64,000 nt of DNA, taken from positions 310,001 to 374,000 of the forward strand of contig NZ_JAKZLB010000004.1 of the NCBI RefSeq assembly GCF_022808865.1. The letters run 5' to 3'. This DNA is from Geothrix oryzisoli. Its GTDB lineage: Bacteria; Acidobacteriota; Holophagae; Holophagales; Holophagaceae. The notes beneath the pieces were generated by a model. The model was not told the origin of the DNA and ran no database searches. It saw only the letters and a list, made by a program, of their open reading frames with translations. Position 1 is the first letter of the stretch; each line of letters starts with the position of its first letter. This document shows, one piece after another, positions 1 to 8,994 of the stretch. Made by a program: the position numbers and the translations under genes.

Positions 1-378
1 GGGAAGATCCTGGTGGACGGCGGCGTGGTGGACAACATCCCCATCTCCGTGGCCCGGGCCAAGGGCGCCGACATCGTCATCGCCGTGGACATCAGCGCCA
101 ATGTGGGAAACACGGACATCACCAACCTGCTGGGCGTGAGCCTCCAGGCGGCCAACATCATGTTCGCCCTCAATGTGGAGCACTCGAAGAAGGATGCGGA
201 CGTCCTCATCTCGCCTGCCATCGGCGATGTCGGCACCCTGGACTTCACCCAGAAGAAGCGCTGCATGGAGGCAGGCATCGTCGCCGCCCAGCAGGCCCTG
301 CCTGCCGTCCGCCAGGCCATCGACCGGTGGGTGGCCGCACACACCTCCGGTGCGGCCCCCGCCAGCCAGCGGCCCTGA
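1..378 (+). CDS. Patatin-like phospholipase, C-terminal end (partial)
   Basis: This is the C-terminal part of a patatin-family serine acyl hydrolase; the gene begins upstream of the window and the frame is open to base 1. The visible residues begin G-K-I-L-V-D-G-G-V-V-D-N-I-P. The DGG motif here, with Asp at visible residue 6, matches the aspartate of the Ser-Asp catalytic dyad; the G-x-S-x-G nucleophile elbow would lie outside the window. The following VARAKGADIVIAVD and the later 'ADVLISPAIGD' are typical of bacterial patatin/RssA-type proteins, which hydrolyse phospholipid acyl chains. It converges on the next gene with 6 bases between stop codons. The family assignment is firm; the substrate is not known. 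Confidence 0.85.
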   Translation, partial: GKILVDGGVVDNIPISVARAKGADIVIAVDISANVGNTDITNLLGVSLQAANIMFALNVEHSKKDADVLISPAIGDVGTLDFTQKKRCMEAGIVAAQQALPAVRQAIDRWVAAHTSGAAPASQRP

Positions 379-384
379 ACGGGC

Positions 385-927
385 CTATTTCACGAACACC
401 ATGTCGCCCATGGGGTTGAGGTAGAAGCGCTCCCCCCGGGCATTCTCCTGGATCACATGGCCCTGGGCGTCGACGCCCGCCACAGAGACGCGCTGCTCGC
501 CCTTGATGCCGTCGAACTTGAGGTAGCCCGCCCGGCCTGTCGCCATGGCCCGGCCCGGGGCGGGCGCGAGCTTGAGGTAGCCCAGGGACTCGGCGCTGTG
601 GTACTGGAGGTCGCCGGTGTTCGGCTCCACCTGGAAGTACTCGCCCTGGGGCGTCTTGAAGACCGGCCGGCCATTCAGCATCCCCGCCACGGACAGGCTG
701 CCCCGCCACTTGATGAAGGTGCCGGCGAACTTGATGGTGAAGGCCGCAGCCTCACGGTGGGTCGGGGGCTGCTGGACGGCCGGCAGCGCCTGGGCCGGCC
801 CGGGAGCCTTGGCGCCTGTGGGCTGGGGCCTGGGGGCCTGGGCCGCAGCCCCGGTGGTCAGGAGCATCCCGGCGGAAAGCATGGCGACCGCCGGAGACTG
901 CGACTTGCTGCTGGGTTTCCGCTTCAT
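385..927 (-). CDS. Exported hypothetical protein with two imperfect GExF repeats
   Basis: I do not recognise a family. The 180-residue product starts with a basic n-region (KRKPSSKSQ), a hydrophobic stretch (about residues 13-28) and an AAA-Q type cleavage site, so it is probably exported. A Pro/Ala/Gln-rich linker follows to about residue 58. The folded part contains two similar segments, GEYFQVEPNTGD and GERFYLNPMGD, suggesting a small repeated beta-rich unit. The gene converges on the patatin gene. A GAGG-like ribosome binding site lies just upstream of the ATG. No catalytic motif is visible. Confidence 0.6.
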   Translation of the reverse strand: MKRKPSSKSQSPAVAMLSAGMLLTTGAAAQAPRPQPTGAKAPGPAQALPAVQQPPTHREAAAFTIKFAGTFIKWRGSLSVAGMLNGRPVFKTPQGEYFQVEPNTGDLQYHSAESLGYLKLAPAPGRAMATGRAGYLKFDGIKGEQRVSVAGVDAQGHVIQENARGERFYLNPMGDMVFVK

Positions 928-954
928 GGGTCCTCCTTCTGGGGTGATGCCGCA

Positions 955-1485
955 TCAATCCTGCGGCGGGGAAAGCTGAGCGGGGGTGGCGCGCCCGGTC
1001 CTGGCGCGCCGCTTGGGCAGGGCCACCAGCGTGCCCCGGCACATCGGGGCTCCGCAGTGGCAGGGGAAGAGCTCGCGGCTCAGGGCACGGGAGATGCGGA
1101 GGGCACCGGCGGACTGCAGCTTGTAGTCGAAGGTCAGTTCCACCCCGGCGGCGATCTCCTGCATGGCGTAGAGGTAGGGCGTCCCGTCGAAGATGTAGAT
1201 CTCGCAGTTCGGCTCGCAGCTGTGGTTGACGAAGCGGGCGTCGTTGCCCTGCTCCGCGCCGTCGATGGCCAGGTCCTCGTCCAGGTTCAGGACATACGTC
1301 AGCTCCCGCTCGCCCCGCGCCGCCGCCTCCAGCAGCTCGACCTTGATCAGGCGCCGGCCCGCGTACTCGATGATCCGGGTCCCCCTCGGGATCGGCCGCT
1401 TGGCGAAGACGCCGGTGCCGTGGATGCCCGAGGGCCGGACCCGGATGAAGTCCCTGTCGCGGCCTGGATCCATGGGGCTCGGCAT
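955..1485 (-). CDS. SET-domain protein-lysine methyltransferase-like protein
   Basis: This 176-residue protein is almost entirely a SET domain, the fold that transfers methyl groups from S-adenosylmethionine to lysine side chains. The motifs are in the expected order: GIHGTGVFA (residues 20-28), the pseudoknot motif RFVNHSCEPNC (84-94), ELTFDY (116-121) carrying the catalytic Tyr, and a post-SET cysteine cluster CHCGAPMCRG (142-151) that with Cys94 would bind zinc. All key residues are intact, so the enzyme is likely active. Bacterial SET proteins are scattered and their targets are mostly unknown. The neighbours give no clue to the substrate. Divergent from the DUF900 lipoprotein gene. Confidence 0.88.
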   Translation of the reverse strand: MPSPMDPGRDRDFIRVRPSGIHGTGVFAKRPIPRGTRIIEYAGRRLIKVELLEAAARGERELTYVLNLDEDLAIDGAEQGNDARFVNHSCEPNCEIYIFDGTPYLYAMQEIAAGVELTFDYKLQSAGALRISRALSRELFPCHCGAPMCRGTLVALPKRRARTGRATPAQLSPPQD

Positions 1486-1728
1486 GCCACCTCCCTGCAG
1501 GCGTGGTGAGGAACGGATGGGCGGGCCGTCAGAACGGCGAAAGGACTGATCGGCCTGGAAGGACCTCCATCATGGCCCCCCTGCACCTGTGTGAACAGGG
1601 ATTTCAGGCCCTCCCGGCGGACCGGACAAACCTGGTCCAAACCAAAGCCCAGGTCGTAGAATCCGGTCATCCCGAGAAAGTCTGGAATTCCCTTCCCTGA
1701 TGCCAGAGCGATCCGCGCCGAGGATGCC
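1486..1728. other. Divergent intergenic region (243 bp)
   Basis: This spacer separates the divergent SET-domain and DUF900 lipoprotein genes and must contain both promoters. I see no convincing -35/-10 pair, repeat or small gene. The only clear element is the ribosome binding site GAGG at 1720-1723 before the ATG at 1729. Confidence 0.4.
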
Positions 1729-3030
1729 ATGCTCCTTCCCCAGCACCGACCGATGTCTTTCCGGGGCTTGTGGCCAGCGGTGTTCGCCGGGCTCCTGGCG
1801 GCCTGCTCCACCCGCCCGCCGGTGGCCCAGCCGGCGCCGCCACCCCCGGCACCGGCGGCATCCGTGCCTCCCGCCCCTGCCCCGCCTCCCCGGCCACCGG
1901 CGGATCTGGAGCCACCCCGGGAGCGCGAGGCTCCCCGGATGGAGGAAAGGGCTGAGATGCCGCGGAGGGAGACCTCATCCCGTCCTCCCCTGGCGCCACG
2001 CCCGACGCCCGTGGGGGCCAATCCCAATGTCGAGCGCGAGGCGGCCTACGCGCGGGTGTCGGTGATGTTCGGCACCGACCGGAAGCTGGACCCCCGCACC
2101 GGAAGCTTCGGGGGCGGCCGGGGGACCGGGATCTCCTACGGCGAGGTCATCGTCAGCGTCCCGCATGGGCACAAGACAGGTGAGATGGAGGCCCCGTCCC
2201 TCTGGAAGCTGGAATTCCGCGAGGATCCCCGCAAGCACATGACCATCCTGGATTGGACCCCGCACACCCGGCTGGGATTCCTGAACCGCGTGAAGGCCAA
2301 GGTCCAGGCGCAGGGTTCCTCCGGTTCCAGCTTCGTGTTCGTCCACGGCTACAACGTGTCCTTCAGCGATGCGGCCCGGCGCACGGCGCAGATCACCTAC
2401 GACCTCGACTACCGCGGCGTGCCCGTGTTCTACAGCTGGCCCTCCCAGGGCACCCTCCAGGGCTACACCACCGACGAGAACAACGTGCAGTGGAGCGAAG
2501 CGAACCTGAAGCGGTTCCTGACGGACTTCGCCCAGAAGAGCGGCGTGAAGGATATCTACCTCATCGCCCACTCCATGGGGAACCGCGCCCTCACCGGCGC
2601 CCTGCGGCAGCTCTTCGCGGAGCGGCCGGGGCTCAAGGGCCGCTTCAAGGAGATCATCCTCACCGCCCCGGACATCGATGCAGAGATCTTCAAGCGGGAC
2701 ATCGCCCCGGCCCTCGCGGCCGGCTGCAACCGCATCACCCTCTATGCCTCGGATGGGGACAACGCCCTCCTGGCCTCCAAGAAGGTCCACGGCTATCCCC
2801 GGGCCGGCGACACCGCCGAGGGCATCGTCGTGGTGCCCGGAATCGAGACCATCGACGCCTCGGGGCTCGACACCAGCTTCCTCGAACACTCGTATTTCGC
2901 CACGGCCCCACCGGTGATCAGCGACATCCGCCGGGTGCTCCTGGACGGCCTCCGGGCGGCCCGCCGCGGCCTGGAGCCGCATGTCGCCGGAACTGGAAGC
3001 TACTGGAAGCTGAAGGCCGCGAGGCCCTGA
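1729..3030 (+). CDS. DUF900-type alpha/beta-hydrolase lipoprotein
   Basis: The N-terminus is a lipoprotein signal with lipobox LLAAC (Cys26), followed by a Pro/Ala-rich tether to about residue 105. The rest is an alpha/beta hydrolase of the DUF900 (PF05990) type: a leading VMFGTDRK motif, FVHGYN (204-209) for the oxyanion region, and the nucleophile elbow AHSMGN with Ser282. The enzyme is therefore likely a membrane-anchored esterase or lipase in the cell envelope; no substrate is known for the family. The ATG at 1729 has a GAGG four bases upstream (1720-1723) with 5-base spacing. An alternative ATG at 1753 would give a shorter signal sequence and the same mature protein. Confidence 0.85.
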   Translation: MLLPQHRPMSFRGLWPAVFAGLLAACSTRPPVAQPAPPPPAPAASVPPAPAPPPRPPADLEPPREREAPRMEERAEMPRRETSSRPPLAPRPTPVGANPNVEREAAYARVSVMFGTDRKLDPRTGSFGGGRGTGISYGEVIVSVPHGHKTGEMEAPSLWKLEFREDPRKHMTILDWTPHTRLGFLNRVKAKVQAQGSSGSSFVFVHGYNVSFSDAARRTAQITYDLDYRGVPVFYSWPSQGTLQGYTTDENNVQWSEANLKRFLTDFAQKSGVKDIYLIAHSMGNRALTGALRQLFAERPGLKGRFKEIILTAPDIDAEIFKRDIAPALAAGCNRITLYASDGDNALLASKKVHGYPRAGDTAEGIVVVPGIETIDASGLDTSFLEHSYFATAPPVISDIRRVLLDGLRAARRGLEPHVAGTGSYWKLKAARP

Positions 3031-3119
3031 CGAAAATAATTCAAGGGATTCCAGGTATTGCGCCCATGCTCGCGACGGATCCCGGCTCGACCTGCCCGGG
3101 ACCCCCGAAACGAGGATGT

Positions 3120-3257
3120 ATGTCCAACGACAAGAAACCCAAGAAGGCCAAGCCTCCCGTCGTGCATGGAGCCACCTCCCGAGGTTCGGAATTGTCCAGC
3201 CGCTTGACCGCGCCCGTGGCGCCGGCGGGTTTCACTCCGGCCAAGAAGAAGAAATAG
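3120..3257 (+). CDS. 45-residue Lys/Pro-rich hypothetical protein
   Basis: A small open frame with GAGG at 3112-3115 just ahead of the ATG encodes a 45-residue protein. It is basic at both ends (DKKPKKAKPP near the start, AKKKK at the end) and rich in Ser, Thr and Pro between, with no hydrophobic segment. It is probably intrinsically disordered and could bind nucleic acid, but nothing proves a function. The composition and the ribosome binding site argue that it is real; conservation in relatives would settle it. Confidence 0.5.
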   Translation: MSNDKKPKKAKPPVVHGATSRGSELSSRLTAPVAPAGFTPAKKKK

Positions 3258-3296
3258 TCTGTCCATCGGCCCAGCCAGGCGGCTCTGCCAACCGCT

Positions 3297-3920
3297 CTAA
3301 GCCTTGTGCGCGTGCGCCCGGGGCAGGAGCGCGGCGTCCGCCTTGGCACCGTGGCACTTCCGGCAGAAGTCGGGGCCGGGCATGACCAGGCCTGCGGCCT
3401 TCGCCGCCGCCAGGTTCTTCATGACGGGCATGGCCTTGTAGTCGGCGCCGTTGCCATGGCAGGCCTCGCAGTCGAGCCCTTTCTTCGCGTGGGCTGAAGC
3501 CGACCATGAGTCGTGCTGGATGCGGTGGCACATCCGGCAGGCTCCGGCCCCCACCGCGGCGTGGCCGTTGTTGGCCAGGGTGGGCATGGGCCCCACGGAT
3601 GGCGCTGGCGCGGGGGCGGGCGCCGGAGTCGCCACCGGCGTGGGCGCAGGCGCAGGCACGGGTAAAGCCGCGGGAGTCGGAGCCGGTGGGGTGACCGTCG
3701 TGGACGGAACGGCCGGCTTGGCGGCCGTGGTCTCAGCAGCCTTGGGCGCCTGGGCGGGGGCCGGGGCAGCGGCGGGCTCTGCCTTGGTCGCAGCCGCGGC
3801 TGGCTGGGCCGCGGGGGTGCCAGCCGCCGGAGCTGTGGCTGGCGCTGGCGCTGGCGTCTCCTTCTCGGCGCAGGCCAGCAGGCAGGCGAGCATCAGGGCA
3901 GGCAGGGCCGATCGACGCAT
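3297..3920 (-). CDS. Trihaem c-type cytochrome lipoprotein
   Basis: The signal sequence ends in the lipobox LLAC (Cys17), so the protein is anchored in a membrane by lipid. Residues 20-110 are a very long Ala/Pro/Thr-rich tether. The C-terminal 90 residues carry three CxxCH haem-c attachment motifs: CRMCH (128-132), CEACH (151-155) and CRKCH (186-190), plus extra histidines suitable as distal ligands. The likely role is periplasmic electron transfer, the tether letting the haem head reach partners. The domain resembles the NapC/c3 type cytochromes of metal-reducing bacteria, but the electron donor and acceptor cannot be named from here. Confidence 0.85.
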   Translation of the reverse strand: MRRSALPALMLACLLACAEKETPAPAPATAPAAGTPAAQPAAAATKAEPAAAPAPAQAPKAAETTAAKPAVPSTTVTPPAPTPAALPVPAPAPTPVATPAPAPAPAPSVGPMPTLANNGHAAVGAGACRMCHRIQHDSWSASAHAKKGLDCEACHGNGADYKAMPVMKNLAAAKAAGLVMPGPDFCRKCHGAKADAALLPRAHAHKA

Positions 3921-3945
3921 GGAGCCTCCGGGAATGGACCTGATG

Positions 3946-6036
3946 CTACTTCCCGGCTGTTCCGAACGCCAGGTTCCGCACCAGGTCCTCGGTCTTCCAG
4001 GGGGCGCCGCCGCCGCCCAGGTATTTCTGGAACCACTCGAGGTGGGCGTTGTAGTAGACGGGCATGGACTTCAGGCCGTCGGGCCAGTGGCCGTCGTTCT
4101 TGAACACGATGAGGCGGCTGGGGACGCCCATCTCCTGCAGCCCCGTGAAGAACTGGAGGCTCTGGGTGTAGGGCACGCGGTAGTCCCGCTCGCCGGTGAT
4201 GACGAGGCAGGGTGTCTTGAAGGCCTTCACGTGGCTGCTGGGGTTCATGCGGTCGTAGGCGGCGGCCTTGTCCCAGGGGGTGCCCGTGAGGTCGTGCTCG
4301 GGGAACCACAGCTCCTCGGTGGCGCCGTGCATGGAACGCAGGTCGTAGACGCCCATCATGGCGGCGATGGCCTTGAAGCGGGTGGTGTGGCCCTCCAGCC
4401 ACATCATGGCGTAGCCGCCCCAGCTCCAGCCCATGGCACCCATGCGGTCCTTGTCCACGTAGGGCAGCGCCGCGAGGTGGTCGGCCACCTTCGCGATGTC
4501 CGTCTGGACCTTGCCGTCCCAGTCGCCGCTGATGGCGTCCGTGAAGGCCTGGCCGTAGCCCGTGGAGCCGTGCGGGTTCGGGAAGGCCACGATGTAGCCC
4601 GCGCCGGGATACACCTGCCAGTCGCCGCGCAGGGTGTCGGACCACATCATCTGGGGGCCGCCGTGGACGTTGAGGATGAGGGGATATTTCTTCGCGGGGT
4701 CGAAGTTGTGCGGCTTCACCAGGAACACGTGGATGTCCCTGCCGTCGGCACCCTTCACCCACTGTTCCTCGGCGGGCCGGATGTCCACCTCGTCGGCCAG
4801 GGCTTGGTTGAAGGCCGTGAGGCGCTTCAACGCCTTCGTCTCGAAGGCGTAGCGCCAGATCTCCACGGGCTCTCCCACGCGGGTCTTGGCCAGGTAGACG
4901 GCCTTCTGGTCGGGACTCACCACGAACTCGCGGATGCTCTGGCCCTCGAGCATGCGGGCCGTCTTCCCGGTGGCCACCTCCACACGGAACAGTGGCCAGC
5001 GGCCCTTCTCCTGCACGGTGAACCAGAGGGCCTTGCCGTCCTCAGACCACTGGAAGCTGTCCACCCAGTTGTCGACGGCCTCGGTCAGCACCTTCCGCGC
5101 CTTCGTCTGGCGATCGTAGACGGCAAGACGGAAGCGGTCGGACTCCACGGCAGGGCGGGTCTGGAACTTGTAGGCGATGTAGCGACCGTCCGGCGAATAC
5201 TTGGGATCGCCATCGTAGGCCGGGTTGTCGGTGATGCGGCGGGGCGTGTGGTCGCCCGCCAGGGAGATCAGGAAGAGGTCCTGGTTGGTCGAGCGGGCCG
5301 GCACGGGATCCGTGTTGGTGACCACGCAGACCTCCTTGCCATCCGGGCTGAGGTCGAAGCTCTGGGAGCTCGGCGTCGTGGCGTCCGCCGGATAGTCCTG
5401 CTTCCCGGAGGTGAGCGCCTCCACCTTGCCTTCGAAGGTGGCGGTGAAGAGGTGGCTGTACTGGAAGTCGCGCCACTCGGTCCAGTGGCGGTAGAGGAGC
5501 GTGTCCGCCAGGTGCGCCTGCACGGGCCCCTTCTCCAGCTTGTCCGCCAGCTCCTTCTGCTTCGCCCCGTCGGCCAGGGCCTCGGGGAAGACCGTCGCCT
5601 GGAACACCACCTGGTTCCCCCCCGGCACCACCTTGGGCGATCCGACGCCCGCCTCGAAGGCGGTCACCTTGCGGGCCTCGCCGCCCGCCAGGTCGAGCGC
5701 CCAGAGCTGGCTGCCCTCGGCACGGCTGGAGAGGAAGTAGAGCGTCTTCCCATCCTTGGACCACTGAGGGGCCGTATCCGATTTGCCCGAGAAGGTGAGC
5801 TGCCGCGTGGCGCCCGTGGCGGTTTCCAGCAGCCAGATCTGCGTGTTGCGCGTCGAGGCCTTCAAGTCCTGGCTGGACACCTCGAAGGCCAGCTTCGATC
5901 CATCCGGACTCAACGCCAGGTGCTGCACGCCCTTGAGACGGTAGAGATCCTCGATGGTGAAGGCGCGCTTCTCAGCGGCCCTCAGGGGCAACGCAAGCAG
6001 CAGGGCGGTGGCTGGGACGAGGCAAAAAAGGCGCAC
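3946..6036 (-). CDS. S9 family prolyl-oligopeptidase-like peptidase
   Basis: This exported serine peptidase has an N-terminal seven-bladed propeller built from WD40-like/PD40 repeats (SPDGSK, SPDGKE, SPDGRY) and a C-terminal alpha/beta-hydrolase domain. The catalytic triad is complete: Ser538 in GWSWGG, Asp618 in GERDYR, His650 in DGHWP (numbered from this start). It should cleave short peptides, acylaminoacyl- or dipeptidyl-peptidase style. I chose the GTG at 6036 because a GGAGG lies four bases upstream and it gives a clean signal peptide, MRLFCLVPATALLLALPLRA. An in-frame ATG at 6063 is the alternative; a longer in-frame extension further upstream overlaps the divergent gene and is unlikely. 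Confidence 0.9.
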   Translation of the reverse strand: MRLFCLVPATALLLALPLRAAEKRAFTIEDLYRLKGVQHLALSPDGSKLAFEVSSQDLKASTRNTQIWLLETATGATRQLTFSGKSDTAPQWSKDGKTLYFLSSRAEGSQLWALDLAGGEARKVTAFEAGVGSPKVVPGGNQVVFQATVFPEALADGAKQKELADKLEKGPVQAHLADTLLYRHWTEWRDFQYSHLFTATFEGKVEALTSGKQDYPADATTPSSQSFDLSPDGKEVCVVTNTDPVPARSTNQDLFLISLAGDHTPRRITDNPAYDGDPKYSPDGRYIAYKFQTRPAVESDRFRLAVYDRQTKARKVLTEAVDNWVDSFQWSEDGKALWFTVQEKGRWPLFRVEVATGKTARMLEGQSIREFVVSPDQKAVYLAKTRVGEPVEIWRYAFETKALKRLTAFNQALADEVDIRPAEEQWVKGADGRDIHVFLVKPHNFDPAKKYPLILNVHGGPQMMWSDTLRGDWQVYPGAGYIVAFPNPHGSTGYGQAFTDAISGDWDGKVQTDIAKVADHLAALPYVDKDRMGAMGWSWGGYAMMWLEGHTTRFKAIAAMMGVYDLRSMHGATEELWFPEHDLTGTPWDKAAAYDRMNPSSHVKAFKTPCLVITGERDYRVPYTQSLQFFTGLQEMGVPSRLIVFKNDGHWPDGLKSMPVYYNAHLEWFQKYLGGGGAPWKTEDLVRNLAFGTAGK

Positions 6037-6167
6037 AAAACCTCCAAAGGAGCCCTTCAGCATCGCATAGAAGAAACTGATGACCTTGTGATCATGTTCG
6101 ATTTGCGCGGGGCTACCATGGGGGCACTCATCTTTCCAGCCGACCCATCCGCCGTGCCGGAGGCACC

Positions 6168-7562
6168 ATGCTGATCGCTGCGCTCTTCCTGGGTCTGCTG
6201 CAGGCCCAACCACCCCCCGCGCAGCCAGTCTCCCGCGGGTACGAGCCCTCCGCGCCGGCCTTGGCGGCCAAGGCGCCGGGCGCTCCGGGTTATGGCCTCC
6301 AGACCACCACCCGCTCGGGCAAGATCCTGCTCACCGGCCTCCGGTTCCATCCCGTCACGCACAAGGTGCAGGCGCAGCTCTACCGGATTCTCGGGCCGGC
6401 GGGCATGGGGCCCTACCGGCTCGGAGTCCAGTTGCAATTCCATCCACAACAACAACCCCCGAACGATGTCCTCCATCCGATCTGGTTCGCCAACTATTTC
6501 GCCATCCTGAACGCCCAGGACGGATTCCCGGCGAAGGAAGCCGGTCTGGAGGGGCGCTGGGTCATTGAAGGCATCGATGGAAGCAACTTCGGATGGGATC
6601 TGGGTGCCCTCATCTTCCATATCTCCAACAACCCCGTCATCAATGTGGACGCCGCGAAGTTGCCGATGTTCGGAGGGCCGTCGCGGAAGACCTTCCGGAT
6701 CACCACGCGCAAGGTGGACAGACCGGCGGATCCTGGCGAGGGGACCCTCGAACCCGTCCAGGCCAACAGTGAGATCCAGGAATGGTTGAACGGCAGGCAG
6801 ACTTGGCGCGACCTCCTCATCCTGCGGTCACGGCAGGCGCGATTCGCGCCGCTTCCCATCGATCTGGCTGGCCACAGGATCTGGGTGGTCCGCAACTCCG
6901 GGCAGCCATCCTCCGGTGCATCCCAGGTGGTCGAATTCTGGCGGGAGGATCCGCTCACCGGCGCTTGGGATACCGGGCTCCTCGACCTCTGGCCTGAGCC
7001 CCCGGATGGCCTCCGACCTGGCAGGGCCATCCGGATCGAGGATCACTGGTATCGGATCCTGGCCAGCGGCCAGGACCCTGCAACCGGACGCCTCGACCGT
7101 CTGGAGCTCCGTTCCTGGGAGCCTGACATCGCTGCGCTGCTGGGTGGCGCCACCCTGGCGAAGGACCTGGGCGGGCTGAACGCCCCTCCCCTCCAGGAAT
7201 CCATCGAGCTCCTGGCCAATGAGTCCCTGGTGGAATGGAAGACGCGCACCCTGCCGGGCCTGCTGGCCGCACAGAACCTCGGACCGGCGGAGGATCTTGT
7301 GATCCGGATCGAAAAGGGCGTCCTCGCACTCGATCTCGAGGCCAAGGGCATCCGCGCCCGCCTGGACGCCGCCGCCCGCGCCGAGGCCGAACGCAAGGCC
7401 CAGGCGGAACTCGCGGCCAAGGGCGGGCAGCCCGCACCCCAGGCGCAGGCAACTCCGGCTGCGGAGAGCGAGCGTCTCGCGGATCTGCTGGAGCAGCGCA
7501 AGGCCATCCTCATGGCCATCCTGGGCAGCGCGAAGCAGTCGCTTGCGACCTTGCGGAGGTGA
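6168..7562 (+). CDS. Exported protein of unknown function (gene 1 of a three-gene cluster)
   Basis: I recognise no family. The 464-residue product begins with a short signal peptide (LIAALFLGLLQA-QPPP). A central region (about residues 110-190, NAQDGFPAKEAGLEGRWVIE) has the look of a PDZ-like ligand-binding domain. The C-terminal third is Ala/Glu-rich and helical, ending SERLADLLEQRKAILMAILG. It shares motifs with the gene two positions downstream: GPAGMGPYRLGVQLQ here against GPAGLGPYEHGLSLE there, and the same LL-x-QRKAI end. The pair are therefore diverged paralogues. GGAGG at 6159-6163 precedes the ATG. Its stop and the next gene's ribosome binding site overlap, so the cluster is co-translated. 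Confidence 0.65.
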   Translation: MLIAALFLGLLQAQPPPAQPVSRGYEPSAPALAAKAPGAPGYGLQTTTRSGKILLTGLRFHPVTHKVQAQLYRILGPAGMGPYRLGVQLQFHPQQQPPNDVLHPIWFANYFAILNAQDGFPAKEAGLEGRWVIEGIDGSNFGWDLGALIFHISNNPVINVDAAKLPMFGGPSRKTFRITTRKVDRPADPGEGTLEPVQANSEIQEWLNGRQTWRDLLILRSRQARFAPLPIDLAGHRIWVVRNSGQPSSGASQVVEFWREDPLTGAWDTGLLDLWPEPPDGLRPGRAIRIEDHWYRILASGQDPATGRLDRLELRSWEPDIAALLGGATLAKDLGGLNAPPLQESIELLANESLVEWKTRTLPGLLAAQNLGPAEDLVIRIEKGVLALDLEAKGIRARLDAAARAEAERKAQAELAAKGGQPAPQAQATPAAESERLADLLEQRKAILMAILGSAKQSLATLRR

Positions 7563-7565
7563 TGC

Positions 7566-8987
7566 ATGCGCCGACCCGCCCTTTCGCTCATCGCCATCTC
7601 CCTCCCGGCCCTGCTCCAGGCCCAGATCGGTCTCCACAATGAGGCCCCTCCCCCCAAACCCCAAAGCAGTCAGGGCGGGGATTCCCTCAGCCTTCTGGAG
7701 TCACTCACCCAAACCAAGGTGGACCGCAGCAAGGTCGGGACCTCCTTCAAGGTCCAGAAGACTGCGATCCCGAAGCTGAAACCAGTTCCGTGGATCAACA
7801 CGACCAGCGGCCAGACCACCACGATGCTGGTGGGCATCTTTGGCAACCTCCTGAGTCAGGCCCTTGCGCCCACGTCGCCCACTGGCCCCAGTCCCGCGGA
7901 GCTCGCCCGCATCGAGGCCGAGCGGCAGGCCGCGCTTCAGCGGGAGCAAGCCGAGCTGCGTGCCTGGACCAACAGTTATGCCACCCGGATGAATGGGCTC
8001 ATCGCGCACCAGCGACAGGAGCGCACGACCCAGAACAAGGAGAGCCTGGAGGGGCTTCGGGCTTCCCTTTCCGACGGCTTCGATTCCGCTGCCGGGGGCG
8101 GCCTGGCTGGGGCCCTCAGCGATCCTGCACCCGCGGTGGACCTGAGCCAGAGCCAGACCTTCACACCCAGCCTCCTCCGAGAGGCCAATGGCACCAAGCG
8201 CACCAAGCCCATTTCGGCGGACGATCTGTTGAAGCGCCGGGAGGCCGCCCAGGCCAGGCTCAAGACCATGATGGCGGAGAACAGGGACCTGCGCGTGCTG
8301 GGCCAGCGGTTCTACGAGCTGGAAGCCCAATTGGAACGGCTGAAGCGGCAGGCCGCCAGCCTTGGCTCCGAGGGCCGCGCCATCCAGCGGGACATGGACT
8401 TCTGGGGCTGGAGAATCGATCAGGCGACCCAGGCCTGCATGGAGCGGGGCACGAGCCTGCTCACCGACATCATCATTCCGGAAGGCAACAGCGCTGGGCT
8501 GGCCCGCCTCAAGAAGAATCCCAAGACCTTCAACCGGCTCATCCAGGCCTGCTCGCACCTCAACGACTACACCGAGTTCACGACCACCCTGGGGGACCGC
8601 TACGATGCCGCAGGGCAGGCCCTGGACTGGCCCAAGGCCAAACACACCCTCATGGAGAATGTCGACTTCATCGCTTCCAATCTTCAGAACGTCTCGCCGG
8701 TCTTCAAGCCCGTGAGCACGACTTGGAATCTGGGCAAGACCATCATCGGCACCAGCGTGGACCTGGCGGCGGAGCTGGATGGCTGGGGCGCCATCCTGGA
8801 ACGCCAGGGCGATGTGTCGCTGATCCTCCAGAAGCAGAAGGCCCTCAAGAGACCCCTCGAGGCCATGATCCGCGACCTCCAGGCCTCCCGCGCCCAGATC
8901 GCCGCCCAGCTGGGCGTGAAACCCGAGGACCTGATCCCCGCCCAGGCCCGGCCCAAGGGGCTGGGTTCCAATGTAACCCCGCTTTGA
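7566..8987 (+). CDS. Exported coiled-coil protein (gene 2 of the three-gene cluster)
   Basis: No family is recognised. The 473-residue product has a signal peptide (RRPALSLIAISLPALLQA-Q) and long charged helical stretches: residues about 115-170 (ELARIEAERQAALQREQAE), 220-280 (RREAAQARLKTMMAENRDL) and the C-terminal 70 residues. This composition predicts coiled coils in the periplasm. The ribosome binding site GGAGGTG overlaps the stop codon of the preceding gene, and the stop lies seven bases before the next ATG, so the three proteins are made together and may form one envelope complex. Nothing in it suggests an enzyme. Confidence 0.65.
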   Translation: MRRPALSLIAISLPALLQAQIGLHNEAPPPKPQSSQGGDSLSLLESLTQTKVDRSKVGTSFKVQKTAIPKLKPVPWINTTSGQTTTMLVGIFGNLLSQALAPTSPTGPSPAELARIEAERQAALQREQAELRAWTNSYATRMNGLIAHQRQERTTQNKESLEGLRASLSDGFDSAAGGGLAGALSDPAPAVDLSQSQTFTPSLLREANGTKRTKPISADDLLKRREAAQARLKTMMAENRDLRVLGQRFYELEAQLERLKRQAASLGSEGRAIQRDMDFWGWRIDQATQACMERGTSLLTDIIIPEGNSAGLARLKKNPKTFNRLIQACSHLNDYTEFTTTLGDRYDAAGQALDWPKAKHTLMENVDFIASNLQNVSPVFKPVSTTWNLGKTIIGTSVDLAAELDGWGAILERQGDVSLILQKQKALKRPLEAMIRDLQASRAQIAAQLGVKPEDLIPAQARPKGLGSNVTPL

Positions 8988-8994
8988 GGCTGAC

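Noticed and set aside
3451-6174. Plus-strand frame of about 900 codons
   Set aside because: It runs antisense to the S9 peptidase, which has an intact catalytic triad; the antisense product is Gly/Val/His-rich low-complexity sequence typical of shadow frames.
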